Source of the DNA: Asticcacaulis excentricus
GTDB lineage: Bacteria; Pseudomonadota; Alphaproteobacteria; Caulobacterales; Caulobacteraceae
Assembly (NCBI RefSeq): GCF_003966695.1
Contig: NZ_AP018827.1
Span: forward strand, 558,001 to 622,000
Length of the DNA stretch: 64,000 nucleotides
Direction: 5' to 3'
Notes under the pieces: model-generated
What the model saw: only the letters and a program-made list of their open reading frames with translations
Database searches by the model: none
What the model was told of the DNA's origin: nothing
Made by a program: the position numbers and the translations under genes
Part shown: piece by piece, positions 54,845 through 63,879 of the stretch
How the letters are laid out: each line of letters starts with the position of its first letter
Position numbering within the stretch: position 1 is the first letter of the stretch

Positions 54845-56935
54845 ATGTCACTCAAATCATACCGTCTGTCGGCCGTCAGCGCACTGGCGCTCAACGCCCT
54901 GATTCTGTCCGCCGCGCCGGTTCTGGCGCAGGAAGCGGACAAGGCAGCCGACGCCACCACCCAGTTGTCGCTGGGGCGTATCGTCGTCTCGGCGGGCAAG
55001 GAAAAGGTCGCCACTGATACGCCGCAGTCGGTGACCGTGCTCGATCAGGAGGACCTCGAGAACGCGCAGGCCGGTACGGTGGGCGAACTGCTGGAAGGCG
55101 TGGCCGGGGTGGATTCCGCCGGGGGGGTGTCGTCTCTGGGGCAGGGGCTGAACATCCGCGGCATGGGCACCGCCCTGTCGGAATCGGACAGCCGCGTGGT
55201 CTTCACGGTCGATGGCGTCACCAAGTTCTTTGAAGGCTACCGCATGGGCAGCCTGTTCACCGATACGGAGTTGTACAAGCGCGTTGAGGTGCTGCGCGGG
55301 CCGTCCTCTTCGACCGTCTATGGCTCCGGCGCGCTGGCCGGGACGGTCAACTTCACCACCAAGGACGCCTCGGACTTTCTGAGGGGCGATGATCGCTTCG
55401 CGGTGCGTCTGAAAGGCGGCTACGACAGCAACAGCGAGGGCACGCTGTTGTCGGCGACTCTGGCGGCGAAGCCGTTGCCAAACCTCGACGTGCTGCTGGT
55501 CGCCAACAAGCGCGACTTCGGCAACTACACCGATGGCAATGGCAAGATCGTCAACCCGTCGCAGGCGGCGGGCGAGTCGGTGCTGCTCAAGAGCCGCTAC
55601 TATATTGGCGGCGACCGCAAGCACAGCGTCTGGGCTTCGGCGCAGAAATGGAGCGACGATTCCTGGCAGATCTATGATCAGCAGGCGGCCTTTACGACCA
55701 GTCAGGTGCGCCGCAAGACCGACGACACCAACTACGTGATCGGTTACGACAACGCCTTTGAGGGTAATGACTGGCTGGACCTCAAGGCGCAGATCGCTTT
55801 CGACGAATCGAAGACGGATCAGCGCGACAACCAGTTTTCGCCCACCGCGCTCGGCTATACCTCGCAGTACAGCTACAAGACCGTGCAGGCGAAGGTGGAG
55901 AACGTCTCGACCTTTACCACCGGTCCCGTCGAGCACTTCCTGACCGTTGGTATGCAGACCTATCATCAGGAGCGCCGCAACCCGCGTTACAGCGCGACGG
56001 GCAGCCTGACCAACGGCGCGACCACCCATCCCGAAGGCGATATGAACCGCGTCAGCCTGTATGTGCAGGATGAAGTCCTGATCGGGGACAAGCTGACCCT
56101 TATTCCGGGTATCCGCTACGATAAGTCGAAGCTGAAGCCGGGGGCTGGCACCTATGTGGTGGGGACGACCGGCGTGCCATCCTCCGTCGAACTGGACGCC
56201 ACCTCGCCCAAGCTGGCGGTGCTCTATGCGCTGACGGAGCAGGTCAAGCTGTTCGGCTCGCTGTCGCATACCGAGCGCCTGCCGGTGCTGGATGAGATCT
56301 ATACGCGCGGTGCGGCCCAGACCATCAGCCTCAATCTCAAGCCGGAAGAGTCGGAAAACCGCGAGGTGGGCGCCAGCTATTCGAAGCGCGGTCTGTTCAG
56401 CAAGGGCGATGGTCTGAACCTCAAGCTGACCGTGTTCCAGAACGACATCAAAAACCTGGTCACGCGCACCTCGACCACGGCTTCGGCCTACACCAATGTC
56501 GGTGAAGCGCGCTATGAAGGGGCCGAACTGGAGGCCGAATACGCCTCACGCCGTATTTTCGGGCGCGCGGCATGGTCCACGGTCAATGGCTATAACAAGC
56601 TGACGCATATCGCGTTTAACACTATCCCCGCAGAACAGTTGAACCTGACGGCGGGCTGGGTCTTTCCGGAACAGGGGGTAACGCTCGGCTGGAAAGGCGA
56701 TATCGCCGACAAACAGTATAGCTACAACGCCACCACCGGCGTCGTTTCGGCCACCAGCAAGTCCTACACGGTGCATAACCTGTTTGCGACTTATCGCCCG
56801 CTGTCCGGCCCGCTGGCCGGGATCGAGGCGCGTCTGAACTGGGACAATATTTTCGACACCTATTATCAGCCGCACCTCAGCTATCTGCCAGCAGCGGGTC
56901 AGACGGTCCGCCTGAGCCTCGCCCGGACGTTCTGA
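54845..56935 (+). CDS. TonB-dependent receptor (hemoglobin/heme-type pattern)
   Basis: 696 residues from ATG 54845, with GAAAGGAAG 8 bases upstream; earlier ATGs at 54794, 54806 and 54839 are less well placed. A signal peptide ends VLAQ. The TonB box region is LGRIVVSAGKE; the plug contains PQSVTVLDQEDLENAQAGTVGELLEGVAGVDS, GLNIRGMGTALSESDSRVVFTVDGV and KRVEVLRGPSSSTVYGSGALAGTVNFTTKD. The barrel ends in LSLARTF, with the terminal Phe. The plug resembles receptors of the heme/hemoglobin group. Fur sites upstream and tonB downstream (8 bases) suggest iron-related import. Confidence 0.9.
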   Translation: MSLKSYRLSAVSALALNALILSAAPVLAQEADKAADATTQLSLGRIVVSAGKEKVATDTPQSVTVLDQEDLENAQAGTVGELLEGVAGVDSAGGVSSLGQGLNIRGMGTALSESDSRVVFTVDGVTKFFEGYRMGSLFTDTELYKRVEVLRGPSSSTVYGSGALAGTVNFTTKDASDFLRGDDRFAVRLKGGYDSNSEGTLLSATLAAKPLPNLDVLLVANKRDFGNYTDGNGKIVNPSQAAGESVLLKSRYYIGGDRKHSVWASAQKWSDDSWQIYDQQAAFTTSQVRRKTDDTNYVIGYDNAFEGNDWLDLKAQIAFDESKTDQRDNQFSPTALGYTSQYSYKTVQAKVENVSTFTTGPVEHFLTVGMQTYHQERRNPRYSATGSLTNGATTHPEGDMNRVSLYVQDEVLIGDKLTLIPGIRYDKSKLKPGAGTYVVGTTGVPSSVELDATSPKLAVLYALTEQVKLFGSLSHTERLPVLDEIYTRGAAQTISLNLKPEESENREVGASYSKRGLFSKGDGLNLKLTVFQNDIKNLVTRTSTTASAYTNVGEARYEGAELEAEYASRRIFGRAAWSTVNGYNKLTHIAFNTIPAEQLNLTAGWVFPEQGVTLGWKGDIADKQYSYNATTGVVSATSKSYTVHNLFATYRPLSGPLAGIEARLNWDNIFDTYYQPHLSYLPAAGQTVRLSLARTF

Positions 56936-56943
56936 AACCAGCG

Positions 56944-57666
56944 GTGACGAGCAAGGGTCAAAAAAGCGTGGCTGTTGGGGCCTCCGTTCTGGTGAACGGG
57001 GGCTTCCTGCTGGCCGTGGCGGGGCTGGCGCCTCAGCCAACGCCCCCGCCGGTTGAAAGCCCGGTGTTCGAGGTGGCTCTGGAGCGGCCTGTGCGCCTCT
57101 CGGTGGTTGAAGCCCCGCCAGCGGCAGAGGCTCAGACACCCCCCTCTGCGGCTATCAAACCTTCGGAAAGGCCTATCCAGACAGCGGTTTCGACGCCGCA
57201 GCCGTTGTCTTCGTCGGCACCCGTGGCCGCCATGCCCTCACCGCAGACGGCTCCGGCCTCTACTCGGACCGAGCCTGCGGCAGCCCCTCCGTCGGCGGGC
57301 TCGCCCGCGTCAGATGCCGCCACTTCCCCACCCACCGCATCCGGTGCGTCGCGTCCGAGTGCAGGGCAAGGCCCGCCCCCAGCGGCCTATGCCGCCCGCT
57401 TGCGCCACCATATTGAACAGTTCAAACTCTATCCGCCGCAGGCCAAACGCCGTCGCATCGAAGGCGAGGTCGTCCTCAGCTTTCAGATGGATCGCCAGGG
57501 GCGCATCCTGACGTCGCGGATCGAGCGCGGATCGGGCTCAGCCGACATTGACCGCGCCGCGCTGGCCATGCTGGCCGACGCCCAGCCCCTGCCACGCCCG
57601 CCGGATTCCGTGGCGGGTGAGGTCCTGTCCCTGAGCTTCGCGACACGCTTCAGCCTGAGCGATTGA
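56944..57666 (+). CDS. tonB: TonB energy-transducing protein
   Basis: 240 residues from GTG 56944. An N-terminal helix (VAVGASVLVNGGFLLAVAGLA) anchors it in the inner membrane. Residues about 40-145 are a Pro/Ala/Ser-rich spacer that spans the periplasm. The C-terminal domain (YAARLRHHIEQFKLYPPQAKRRRIEGEVVLSFQMDRQGRILTSRIERGSGSADIDRAALAMLADAQPLPRPP) is the TonB fold that binds TonB boxes, with YPPQAK matching the YP motif. It is 8 bases after the receptor gene, and no exbBD is present in the window. It likely serves this receptor. Confidence 0.93.
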   Translation: MTSKGQKSVAVGASVLVNGGFLLAVAGLAPQPTPPPVESPVFEVALERPVRLSVVEAPPAAEAQTPPSAAIKPSERPIQTAVSTPQPLSSSAPVAAMPSPQTAPASTRTEPAAAPPSAGSPASDAATSPPTASGASRPSAGQGPPPAAYAARLRHHIEQFKLYPPQAKRRRIEGEVVLSFQMDRQGRILTSRIERGSGSADIDRAALAMLADAQPLPRPPDSVAGEVLSLSFATRFSLSD

Positions 57667-58047
57667 GGCGAGCATCGTCGATATAAATGCCGAATACATC
57701 AAAAGCGAATCCGCAATTTTTAACTCTCGGAACTGTGCTTGATGGGATGTGCAAAAGGGTGTCGTCAGGGGCAGAAGAACGCTCAGACCCATCGGTTAAC
57801 AGCTCACTGAAGGCACTGCTTAATATCGTGAATTTGAAGTTCGCCAGAGGGCGATATCAAGCGCATGCGAATTTCAGAGACGGTGAGACATATAATTTCT
57901 TTTGATTTCGGAATGCTGAGTGGGAGCAGTTAAGCCGCTATGACCACAGATGTGTGAAGCAAGCCGTTAACGTTTCCGACGCATTTTCACCTTGCTATTG
58001 GGTAGTCTGTTCACTGCGGAAACCGTCTCGTCAGCCAACAAACTCGT
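57667..58047. other. AT-richer gene-free stretch after tonB
   Basis: 381 bases, clearly AT-richer than the flanks. A 72-codon frame at 57687 has no ribosome binding site and no recognisable domain, so I do not call it. No hairpin terminator after tonB was recognised. Confidence 0.5.
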
Positions 58048-58353
58048 TCACCTGTACAATTTGCACAACGTCGCGATCATTTGTTGGGCCGCCGGGTCGC
58101 CTATTGAATAGTAGATGGTCTGCCCGTCGCGGCGCGTGGTCACCAGATTTTCCGCCCGCATCTTGGCCAGATGCTGGGACGTGCCTGCGATGGGTTGCCC
58201 CAGATAGTCGGCCAGATCCGAAACGCTGGCCTCGCCCTCAAACAGCCGGCACAGGATCATCAGGCGGTGTTCGCTGGCCAGCAGTTTGAGCATCCGCGTC
58301 GCCCGCTGCACGTTCGGCTTCAGGTTTTGCAGGTCCTGCGTGGTGACGGTCAT
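58048..58353 (-). CDS. ArsR-family regulator, BigR/SqrR-like
   Basis: 101 residues. Winged helix: MLKLLASEHRLMILCRLFEGEASVSDLADYLGQPIAGTSQHLAKMRAENLVTTRRDGQTIYYSI. Two cysteines, C35 (ILCRL) and C97 (TLCKLYR), match the positions of the sensing pair in BigR/SqrR/YgaV, which react with persulfide; here they lie 62 residues apart, not 66 as I recall for BigR. No metal-site Cys-x-Cys (SmtB/ArsR) is present. Start overlaps the RND gene stop by 4 bases (ATGA), so it is last in that operon and probably represses the palindrome at 62989-63014. Confidence 0.85.
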   Translation of the reverse strand: MTVTTQDLQNLKPNVQRATRMLKLLASEHRLMILCRLFEGEASVSDLADYLGQPIAGTSQHLAKMRAENLVTTRRDGQTIYYSIGDPAAQQMIATLCKLYR

Positions 58354-61300
58354 GATTCAGCTCGCTCTGTAAGGTCGTCCTTGAAGACAACATAGATGGC
58401 GGGAATAACCAATACGGTCAGAAGCGTCGAGGACAAAAGCCCGAACAGCAACGAGATGGCCAGCCCCTGAAAGATGGGGTCGAACAGGATAACGCTGGCC
58501 CCGATCATGGCCGCCAGCGCGGTCAGTAGGATCGGCTTGAAGCGCGTGGCCCCGGCCTCCAGCAGCACCTCGCGCAGGGGGCGTTTGTGACCTTCGGCGT
58601 CGTATTCGGCATGGCGGATGAAATCGACCAGCAGGATCGAATTGCGCACGATAATTCCGGCCAGAGCGATAAACCCGATCATCGAGGTGGCGGAAAACGG
58701 CGCGCCAAACAGCAGGTGCCCGATGACAATGCCGATCAACGTCAGGGGCACCGGCGTCAGAATGACCAGTGGCAAGCGGAAATTTTTGAACTGCGCCACC
58801 ACCAGAATATAGATGCCCAGAAGCGCCACCCCAAAGGCCGCGCCCATGTCACGGAATGTGACCCAGGTGATCTCCCATTCGCCGTCCCACAACACGGTGG
58901 GACGGGTTTCGTCTTCCGGCTGACCATTGAGGCGGATCACCGGCTTCGGCAGCGCCCCCCAATCGGCGGCATTGATGGCGTCATTGACGGCACTGAGGCC
59001 ATAGATAGGCGCCTCATACCGCCCGGCCAGCTCGGCCATGATCATGTCGGCGTCGCGTCCGTCCCGGCGGAAATAGGCGGTCGAGCCCTGTCCGCGTTCA
59101 AAGGCGGCGACCTCGTTCAGCGCTACCAGTCGCCCGCCAGAGGTGGCCACGGGCATGGACTCAAGCGTTTCGCTGATATAGCGCGCATTCTGCGGCAGGC
59201 GCAGGGCAATCTCCAGCGGTTCGCGGCCTTCGCCGCTGCGCCCGGCCTGCTGGGCATAGCCCAGAACCTGCCCGTTCATCAGCGTATTGACCGAGGCATA
59301 GAGTTCACCTTCCGACACGCTGAGGCTTTCCAGGCGGGCACGATCGGGCACGACGTTCAGCGTCGGACGCGGCAAGCCATAGGAATCGTCCACATCGACG
59401 ATGAAGTCGATGTCCTTAAAGATGGCCTTGACCTTTTCGGCCACGGCGCGGCGCGTGGCGGCATCCGGCCCGTAGATTTCGGCCAGCAGGGTGGCCATGA
59501 CCGGCGGCCCCGGTGGCGCTTCGACCACCTTCAACACCCCCCCCGCGGGCAACGCCACGGCTTTCAGCCTTTGGCGCAGGTCCAGTGCAATGGCATGGCT
59601 GGCGCGCGCGCGCTCGCCCTTGGGAGCCAGCAGGACATTGAGATCGCCCTGTTCCGGGCGGCTGCGCAGATAATAGTGACGCACCAGCCCGTTGAAGTTG
59701 AACGGCGTGGCGGTCCCGGCATAGGCGTCGATGGCTTCAACCTCTTTCAGACCGGCGCTCACCCGCGCGGCCTCGGCCAGCACGCGCTGCGTCATCTCCA
59801 GGGACGTGCCTTCGGGCAGGTCGGCAATGACCTGAAGCTCCGACTTGTTGTCGAACGGCAGTAACTTGACCGTCACCACCTTGAAGCCGAACAGGCTCAT
59901 CGACACGAGCGTGGCGGCCCCGACCAGCAACAGGAAGGTCCAGGCCGTCTTTTTTGTGGCGATGACCTTCGACGCCACACGGCGATAGAGAAGACCAATA
60001 AAGCCTTCGTGGTCGTGGGAATGCCCGTCGTTCAGCGTCTTGCGCGCAAAACGGATCATCAGCCACGGCGCGAGGATTACTGCGACAAAGAACGAGAAGA
60101 CCATGGCCGCCGAGGCATTGACCGGAATGGGGGCCATGTAGGGGCCCATCAGGCCGGAGACAAACAGCATGGGCAGCAGCGCCGCCACCACGGTCAGGGT
60201 GGCGACAATGGTCGGGTTGCCGACCTCGGCCACGGCTTCGATGGTGGCCTGAGCGCGGCTTCGGCCATCGGGTTTTCCCACATCTGGCATCCCCCAGTGC
60301 CTTGCGATGTTTTCGATCATCACAATGGCATCATCGACCAGAATGCCGATGGAGAAGATCAGGGCGAACAGGCTGACGCGGTTGATGGTGAAGCCCATCA
60401 GGTTCGAGGCGAACAGCGTCAAAAGGATGGTGGTCGGGATAACCACGGCGGTAACTGCGGCTTCGCGCCAGCCGATGGCAAAGCCGATCAGCACCACGAT
60501 CGAAGCGGTGGCCAGCCCTAGATGGAACAGCAGCTCATTGGCCTTTTCATTGGCCGTTTCGCCGTAATCGCGCGTAATCGACGCCTCAACACCCGACGGG
60601 ATCAGCGTGCCTTTGAGCGCCTCGAGCCGCTTATGGATGGCCTCGGAAACGATGACCGCATTGGCCCCCTGACGCTTGGCGATGGCCAATGAGACGGCAG
60701 GCGCGGCCTCAATCCCCTGCGCCGTCTGGCGATAGCGGGTCACCCGCGCCTGATCCTCGCGCGGGGCCTGCACGATAGTGGTGACGTCGCGCACCAGCAC
60801 CGGCTGGCCGCTGACCGAGGTCACGGTGATCTGTCCCACGTCGAAGACGCTGTTAAGCGAGCGCCCGGCCTTGAGGTCGAGCGTCTGGCCATGATCGCGC
60901 ACCACGCCGGCGGGCAGGGTCTGGTTGGCCGCTGAAATTGCCTGGGTGAGCGCCGTCAGGGACACGCCGTGCAGGCTCATGCGCGCCGGGTCCGGCTCGA
61001 TGCGGATTTCTTCCGGGCGGCCACCGGTAATAAAGGTCAGGCCGACATTGTCCACCTTGGCCAGCTCGCTGCGCAATTTGAGCGCCAGCCCGTACAGTGC
61101 CACATCATCAATGCGCGTTCCGGCACCGGCGGTGGGTGACAGGGTAATGATCATCGACGGCACGTCATTGATGCCGCGCGTCGAAATGAGTGGTTCGGGG
61201 ATACCCTTTGGCATCTTGTCGGCATTGGCGCGCAGCTTTTCATGGATGCGCACGGCGGCGGAGTCGGGATCGGTGCCGACCTTGAAACGCGCCGTCACCA

Positions 61301-61592
61301 TCACCGCATCGTCTTCGATAAAGCTATAGACGTGATCGACGCCGTTGATGCTTTTGACGATGGTTTCGAGCGGCTTTGCGATTAGTTCCTTGGCGTCATT
61401 GACCTTCAGCCCGGCCGCCGCCACCTGAATATCGACCATGGGCACCGAAATCTGCGGCTCCTCCTCGCGGGGGATGGACATGACCGCCATCAGGCCGACA
61501 AACACGGCCACCAGCAGGGCCAGAGGGGTGAGGGGCGAGTTCAGCGTTGCCTGTGTCAGGCGGCCTGACAGTCCTAATTTGGCGTCGTTCAT
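58350..61592 (-). CDS. RND efflux pump inner-membrane transporter
   Basis: 1080 residues, full length. Twelve membrane helices flank two periplasmic domains. Helix 4 carries FSIGILVDDAIVMIENIARH, the proton-relay Asp pair of HAE-type pumps. The N-terminus MNDAKLGLSGRLTQATLNSPLTPLALLVAVFVGLMAVMSIPREEEPQISVPMVDIQV and the C-terminal GDEV-type ALAGIIVRNSILLVDFIRH are family features. HSHDHEGF after residue 505 forms a small His cluster. It would expel hydrophobic or reactive sulfur-related compounds by proton antiport. The start overlaps the adaptor gene stop by 4 bases. Substrate not shown by sequence. Confidence 0.93.
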   Translation of the reverse strand: MNDAKLGLSGRLTQATLNSPLTPLALLVAVFVGLMAVMSIPREEEPQISVPMVDIQVAAAGLKVNDAKELIAKPLETIVKSINGVDHVYSFIEDDAVMVTARFKVGTDPDSAAVRIHEKLRANADKMPKGIPEPLISTRGINDVPSMIITLSPTAGAGTRIDDVALYGLALKLRSELAKVDNVGLTFITGGRPEEIRIEPDPARMSLHGVSLTALTQAISAANQTLPAGVVRDHGQTLDLKAGRSLNSVFDVGQITVTSVSGQPVLVRDVTTIVQAPREDQARVTRYRQTAQGIEAAPAVSLAIAKRQGANAVIVSEAIHKRLEALKGTLIPSGVEASITRDYGETANEKANELLFHLGLATASIVVLIGFAIGWREAAVTAVVIPTTILLTLFASNLMGFTINRVSLFALIFSIGILVDDAIVMIENIARHWGMPDVGKPDGRSRAQATIEAVAEVGNPTIVATLTVVAALLPMLFVSGLMGPYMAPIPVNASAAMVFSFFVAVILAPWLMIRFARKTLNDGHSHDHEGFIGLLYRRVASKVIATKKTAWTFLLLVGAATLVSMSLFGFKVVTVKLLPFDNKSELQVIADLPEGTSLEMTQRVLAEAARVSAGLKEVEAIDAYAGTATPFNFNGLVRHYYLRSRPEQGDLNVLLAPKGERARASHAIALDLRQRLKAVALPAGGVLKVVEAPPGPPVMATLLAEIYGPDAATRRAVAEKVKAIFKDIDFIVDVDDSYGLPRPTLNVVPDRARLESLSVSEGELYASVNTLMNGQVLGYAQQAGRSGEGREPLEIALRLPQNARYISETLESMPVATSGGRLVALNEVAAFERGQGSTAYFRRDGRDADMIMAELAGRYEAPIYGLSAVNDAINAADWGALPKPVIRLNGQPEDETRPTVLWDGEWEITWVTFRDMGAAFGVALLGIYILVVAQFKNFRLPLVILTPVPLTLIGIVIGHLLFGAPFSATSMIGFIALAGIIVRNSILLVDFIRHAEYDAEGHKRPLREVLLEAGATRFKPILLTALAAMIGASVILFDPIFQGLAISLLFGLLSSTLLTVLVIPAIYVVFKDDLTERAES

Positions 61593-62590
61593 TTCGCCGC
61601 TCCATAGGGGGCCAGTGTGTCCCCGTCCTTGAGACCGCTAAGGATTTCGACCTGTCCGGCTGAAAGCGGCGCGGTCTGCACCGGTATCTCGCTGAAGGTG
61701 CGGTCAGGGGCGACCAGACGCACATAGTCGAGGCCGTAGCGCGTGGCGACATAGGCGGTCGGCACCTGAATGCCCCGACGTTTACCGAGGCTGAGCGAGG
61801 TAATGACGCGCTCACCCACCAGAACCTGATCGAGCCCCGCCGGAGTGACATCGGCAATGACCTGCCCCTTATCGACAGCCGGATAGATCTGGCTGAGCGT
61901 GCCCGAAGCGGTCAGGCCATTGGCCTCCAGTTGCACGCCTTGCCCCACGCTGAGGGCGCGCGCCTGCGGTTCGGGCAGTTGCAGGCGAACGACGCGCGGC
62001 CCGGCGGTTACGGTCGCCACCGACTGACCGGTCATGACCACGGCCCCGGCGGGGATTTCGGCCTTTACCACCACGCCAGAGGCCGGAGCGCGAATAACGC
62101 CCTGTCCAGCCAGTTCACCGGCCGCTGCGCGCTGCGCCTGCGCCGCCTTCCAGGCCGATTCCGCCTGCTCCAGCCGCGCCTTAGCGTAGATGCCCTTGTC
62201 ATACAGCGTCTTGATGCGTTTGTAGTCGGCCTCCGCCTGAAGCGCCGTCGCCGTGTAGGCGCTGGCTTCGAAATTCAGCCTCTGGTCCTTGACCACGCCG
62301 ATGACCTGTCCCTTCGCGACGGTGTCGCCTTCGCGCACATTCAGGGTGATGAGCACGCCGGGAATCCGCGCCACGGCCTCGCCCATATCGCGCGTCGTCA
62401 GCGTAGCCGACAGGCGCTTGATATCGTCAATTTCGGTCGTGGAGACGGTCAGCAGGTCGCCAGCGGCCGTTTGTGGCGCGGCGCGCTCGACCGGCGTTTT
62501 GTCATGCCCGTCTGAGCAGGCGCTCAGGCTGGCAAAGGCGAGCACAGTCAGGGCCGACGCGGCGAACAGGTGAAGGAAGGGGCGGGGCAT
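61589..62590 (-). CDS. RND efflux periplasmic adaptor (membrane fusion protein)
   Basis: 333 residues from ATG 62590, with GAGAAAGG at correct spacing; ATG 62596 is too close to that site. A lipobox (LSAC) ends the signal, so it is a lipoprotein. GVLITLNVREGDTVAKGQVIGVVKDQRL is the first half of the lipoyl domain, a helical hairpin follows (ADYKRIKTLYDKGIYAKARLEQAESAWKAAQAQR), then VIRAPASGVVVKAEIPAGAVVMTGQ and the beta-barrel. It links the RND pump to an outer-membrane channel, for which no gene is seen here. The order is rhodanese-adaptor-RND-ArsR. Confidence 0.92.
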   Translation of the reverse strand: MPRPFLHLFAASALTVLAFASLSACSDGHDKTPVERAAPQTAAGDLLTVSTTEIDDIKRLSATLTTRDMGEAVARIPGVLITLNVREGDTVAKGQVIGVVKDQRLNFEASAYTATALQAEADYKRIKTLYDKGIYAKARLEQAESAWKAAQAQRAAAGELAGQGVIRAPASGVVVKAEIPAGAVVMTGQSVATVTAGPRVVRLQLPEPQARALSVGQGVQLEANGLTASGTLSQIYPAVDKGQVIADVTPAGLDQVLVGERVITSLSLGKRRGIQVPTAYVATRYGLDYVRLVAPDRTFSEIPVQTAPLSAGQVEILSGLKDGDTLAPYGAAK

Positions 62591-62604
62591 GGCCATAGCC
62601 TTTC

Positions 62605-62955
62605 TCAGCGAACCGTGGGCAGGCCTGCGGCCTTCCACGCATTAAGGCCGCCCTGAAGGTGATGATCGACCTGAGCGCCAAAGCCGCGGCAGGCCTTGAC
62701 GCCCTGCGCCGAACGCCCGCCGGCCAGACACTGCATGACCACGGTACGTTCACCGGCCCCGGCGGTGACGGTCGCAAGCGCCTCGGACGACAGGCTCGAC
62801 AACGGCAGGTTGATGGCCCCCTTGATGTGTTCGGCGCTAAATTCCGAAGGCTCGCGCACATCAATCAGCAAGACGGTCTTCGTCTGAAGCCCTTTGTGCA
62901 CCTCGGCCGGGGTCAGGTTGGTGATGGGGCTTTGCGGTTTGAACAGTCCGAACAT
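62605..62955 (-). CDS. Single-domain rhodanese
   Basis: 116 residues with GAGG before the ATG. LTPAEVHKGLQTKTVLLIDVREPSEFSAEHIKGAINLPLSSL is the rhodanese N-terminal part, and the active-site loop is VMQCLAGGRSAQ with the persulfide-forming Cys. HLQGGLNAWKAAGLP closes the domain. It transfers sulfane sulfur. The gene is first in the RND operon, reading from the central operator. Together with the BigR-like regulator and the DUF2892/AhpD-like genes opposite, it points to sulfide/persulfide handling. Confidence 0.92.
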   Translation of the reverse strand: MFGLFKPQSPITNLTPAEVHKGLQTKTVLLIDVREPSEFSAEHIKGAINLPLSSLSSEALATVTAGAGERTVVMQCLAGGRSAQGVKACRGFGAQVDHHLQGGLNAWKAAGLPTVR

Positions 62956-62988
62956 GGGGGCCTCGAAAAAAGCGCTTGAAGTTTCTAT

Positions 62989-63014
62989 ATTGCGTATTTA
63001 AGAAAATATGCAAT
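62989..63014. promoter_or_regulatory. Palindromic operator between rhodanese and DUF2892 genes
   Basis: ATTGCGTATTT, a 4-base spacer, then AAATATGCAAT: 11-base arms with one mismatch. It is AT-rich like known BigR/SqrR operators, and lies centrally in the 104-base divergent gap (34 bases from one start, 46 from the other). Binding by the ArsR-like protein encoded at the operon end is inferred. Confidence 0.7.
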
Positions 63015-63059
63015 TAAAAGCAAGTCCATTTGTTGTGGCCTGTCTTAAGGAGAAATCGC

Positions 63060-63263
63060 TTGTCTCTCGATCGTCTCGTTCTGGCCTTTGCCGGAACTGT
63101 CGTGCTGGTGTCCGTCGCGCTGGCGCATTTTGTTCACCCGAACTGGGTATGGCTGACCGTCTTTGCCGGGGCCAATATGATACAGGCCAGTTTCACCGGC
63201 TTTTGTCCGGCGGCGATGGTGTTCAAGGCGCTGGGCGCCAAGCCGGGGGTGTGCTTCAAATGA
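63060..63263 (+). CDS. DUF2892 membrane protein (YgaP-type transmembrane domain)
   Basis: 67 residues with a TTG start at 63060; AAGGAG with an 8-base spacer supports it, and the family starts SLDRLVLAFAG. Two helices, VLAFAGTVVLVSVALAHF and WLTVFAGANMIQASFTGFCPAAMVFKALG, with FTGFCPA as the hallmark. In YgaP this domain is fused to a rhodanese; here the rhodanese is separate, encoded on the other strand. It overlaps the next gene by 4 bases (ATGA). Confidence 0.88.
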   Translation: MSLDRLVLAFAGTVVLVSVALAHFVHPNWVWLTVFAGANMIQASFTGFCPAAMVFKALGAKPGVCFK

Positions 63264-63622
63264 GCAAGTCCTATCCCGAAATCACCGCGCGCCTGTCGGC
63301 CAATATCAAGACTCTGCGCAAAGACATTCCGGAAACCATGGGCGGGTTTTCGGCGCTCGCCAAGGCAGCGACGGCAGACGGTGCACTGGACAAGAGGATG
63401 AAGGAGTTTATCGCTCTGGCCATTGGAGTTGCCACGCGCTGCGACGGCTGCATCGGCTATCATACTGAGGCACTGGTGCGACTGGGGGCGACGAAACAGG
63501 AGGTCGAAGAGGTGCTCGGCATGGCCATCTATATGGGTGGTGGGCCGTCGCTGATGTATGCGGCTGACGCCCTCATGGCGTTTGAGCAGTATTCCGGGGC
63601 AGGGGGCGCGCAAGCCGTTTGA
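63260..63622 (+). CDS. Carboxymuconolactone decarboxylase family protein (AhpD-like)
   Basis: 120 residues from ATG 63260. It has ALDKRMKEFIALAIGVATRCDGCIGYHTEALVRLGATKQEVEEVLGMAIYMGGGPSLMYAADALMAFEQY. The CDGCIGYH motif is the AhpD-type redox Cys pair with the His relay. Such proteins reduce peroxides or persulfide-like adducts. It is co-translated with the DUF2892 gene. Confidence 0.92.
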   Translation: MSKSYPEITARLSANIKTLRKDIPETMGGFSALAKAATADGALDKRMKEFIALAIGVATRCDGCIGYHTEALVRLGATKQEVEEVLGMAIYMGGGPSLMYAADALMAFEQYSGAGGAQAV

Positions 63623-63737
63623 TCCCGGCGGCTGCTTGCCAGACAACTCAGACCTGCCCGTCCCCTTCGCGCAATTCTTGAATAATTTAGCTCTAGAACC
63701 TGCGCTCAGTATTCATTTAGCGGAATGATTTCTACAG

Positions 63738-63846
63738 GAATCAGTCCGCTTAAGCCGCCATTGAGGCGGCGGCCAAGGTGACAAAGCCACCGCCCGGCGT
63801 GGGGCTAAACACCTAATGAGTTGCCTAGAATTAACCGGACTGATTC
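63738..63846. repeat. Inverted-repeat element near the right edge
   Basis: GAATCAGTCCGCTTAA (63738-63753) is repeated in inverted form at 63831-63846, 15 of 16 bases, around a GC-rich interior with a hairpin (GCCGCC/GGCGGC at 63754-63770). The size, about 110 bases, and ends are compatible with a miniature inverted-repeat element or a structured RNA. No flanking duplication was seen. It falls in the 378 gene-free bases after the AhpD-like gene. Confidence 0.55.
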
Positions 63847-63879
63847 ACTCACCGCAAGGAGGTGTGCGGTGAGGATTGA

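Noticed and set aside
54857-56269. 470-codon frame opposite the second TonB receptor
   Set aside because: Shadow of the receptor gene; composition rich in Arg/His/Gly and lacking any domain.
57687-57905. 72-codon frame after tonB
   Set aside because: No ribosome binding site, no known domain, AT-rich composition unlike coding neighbours.
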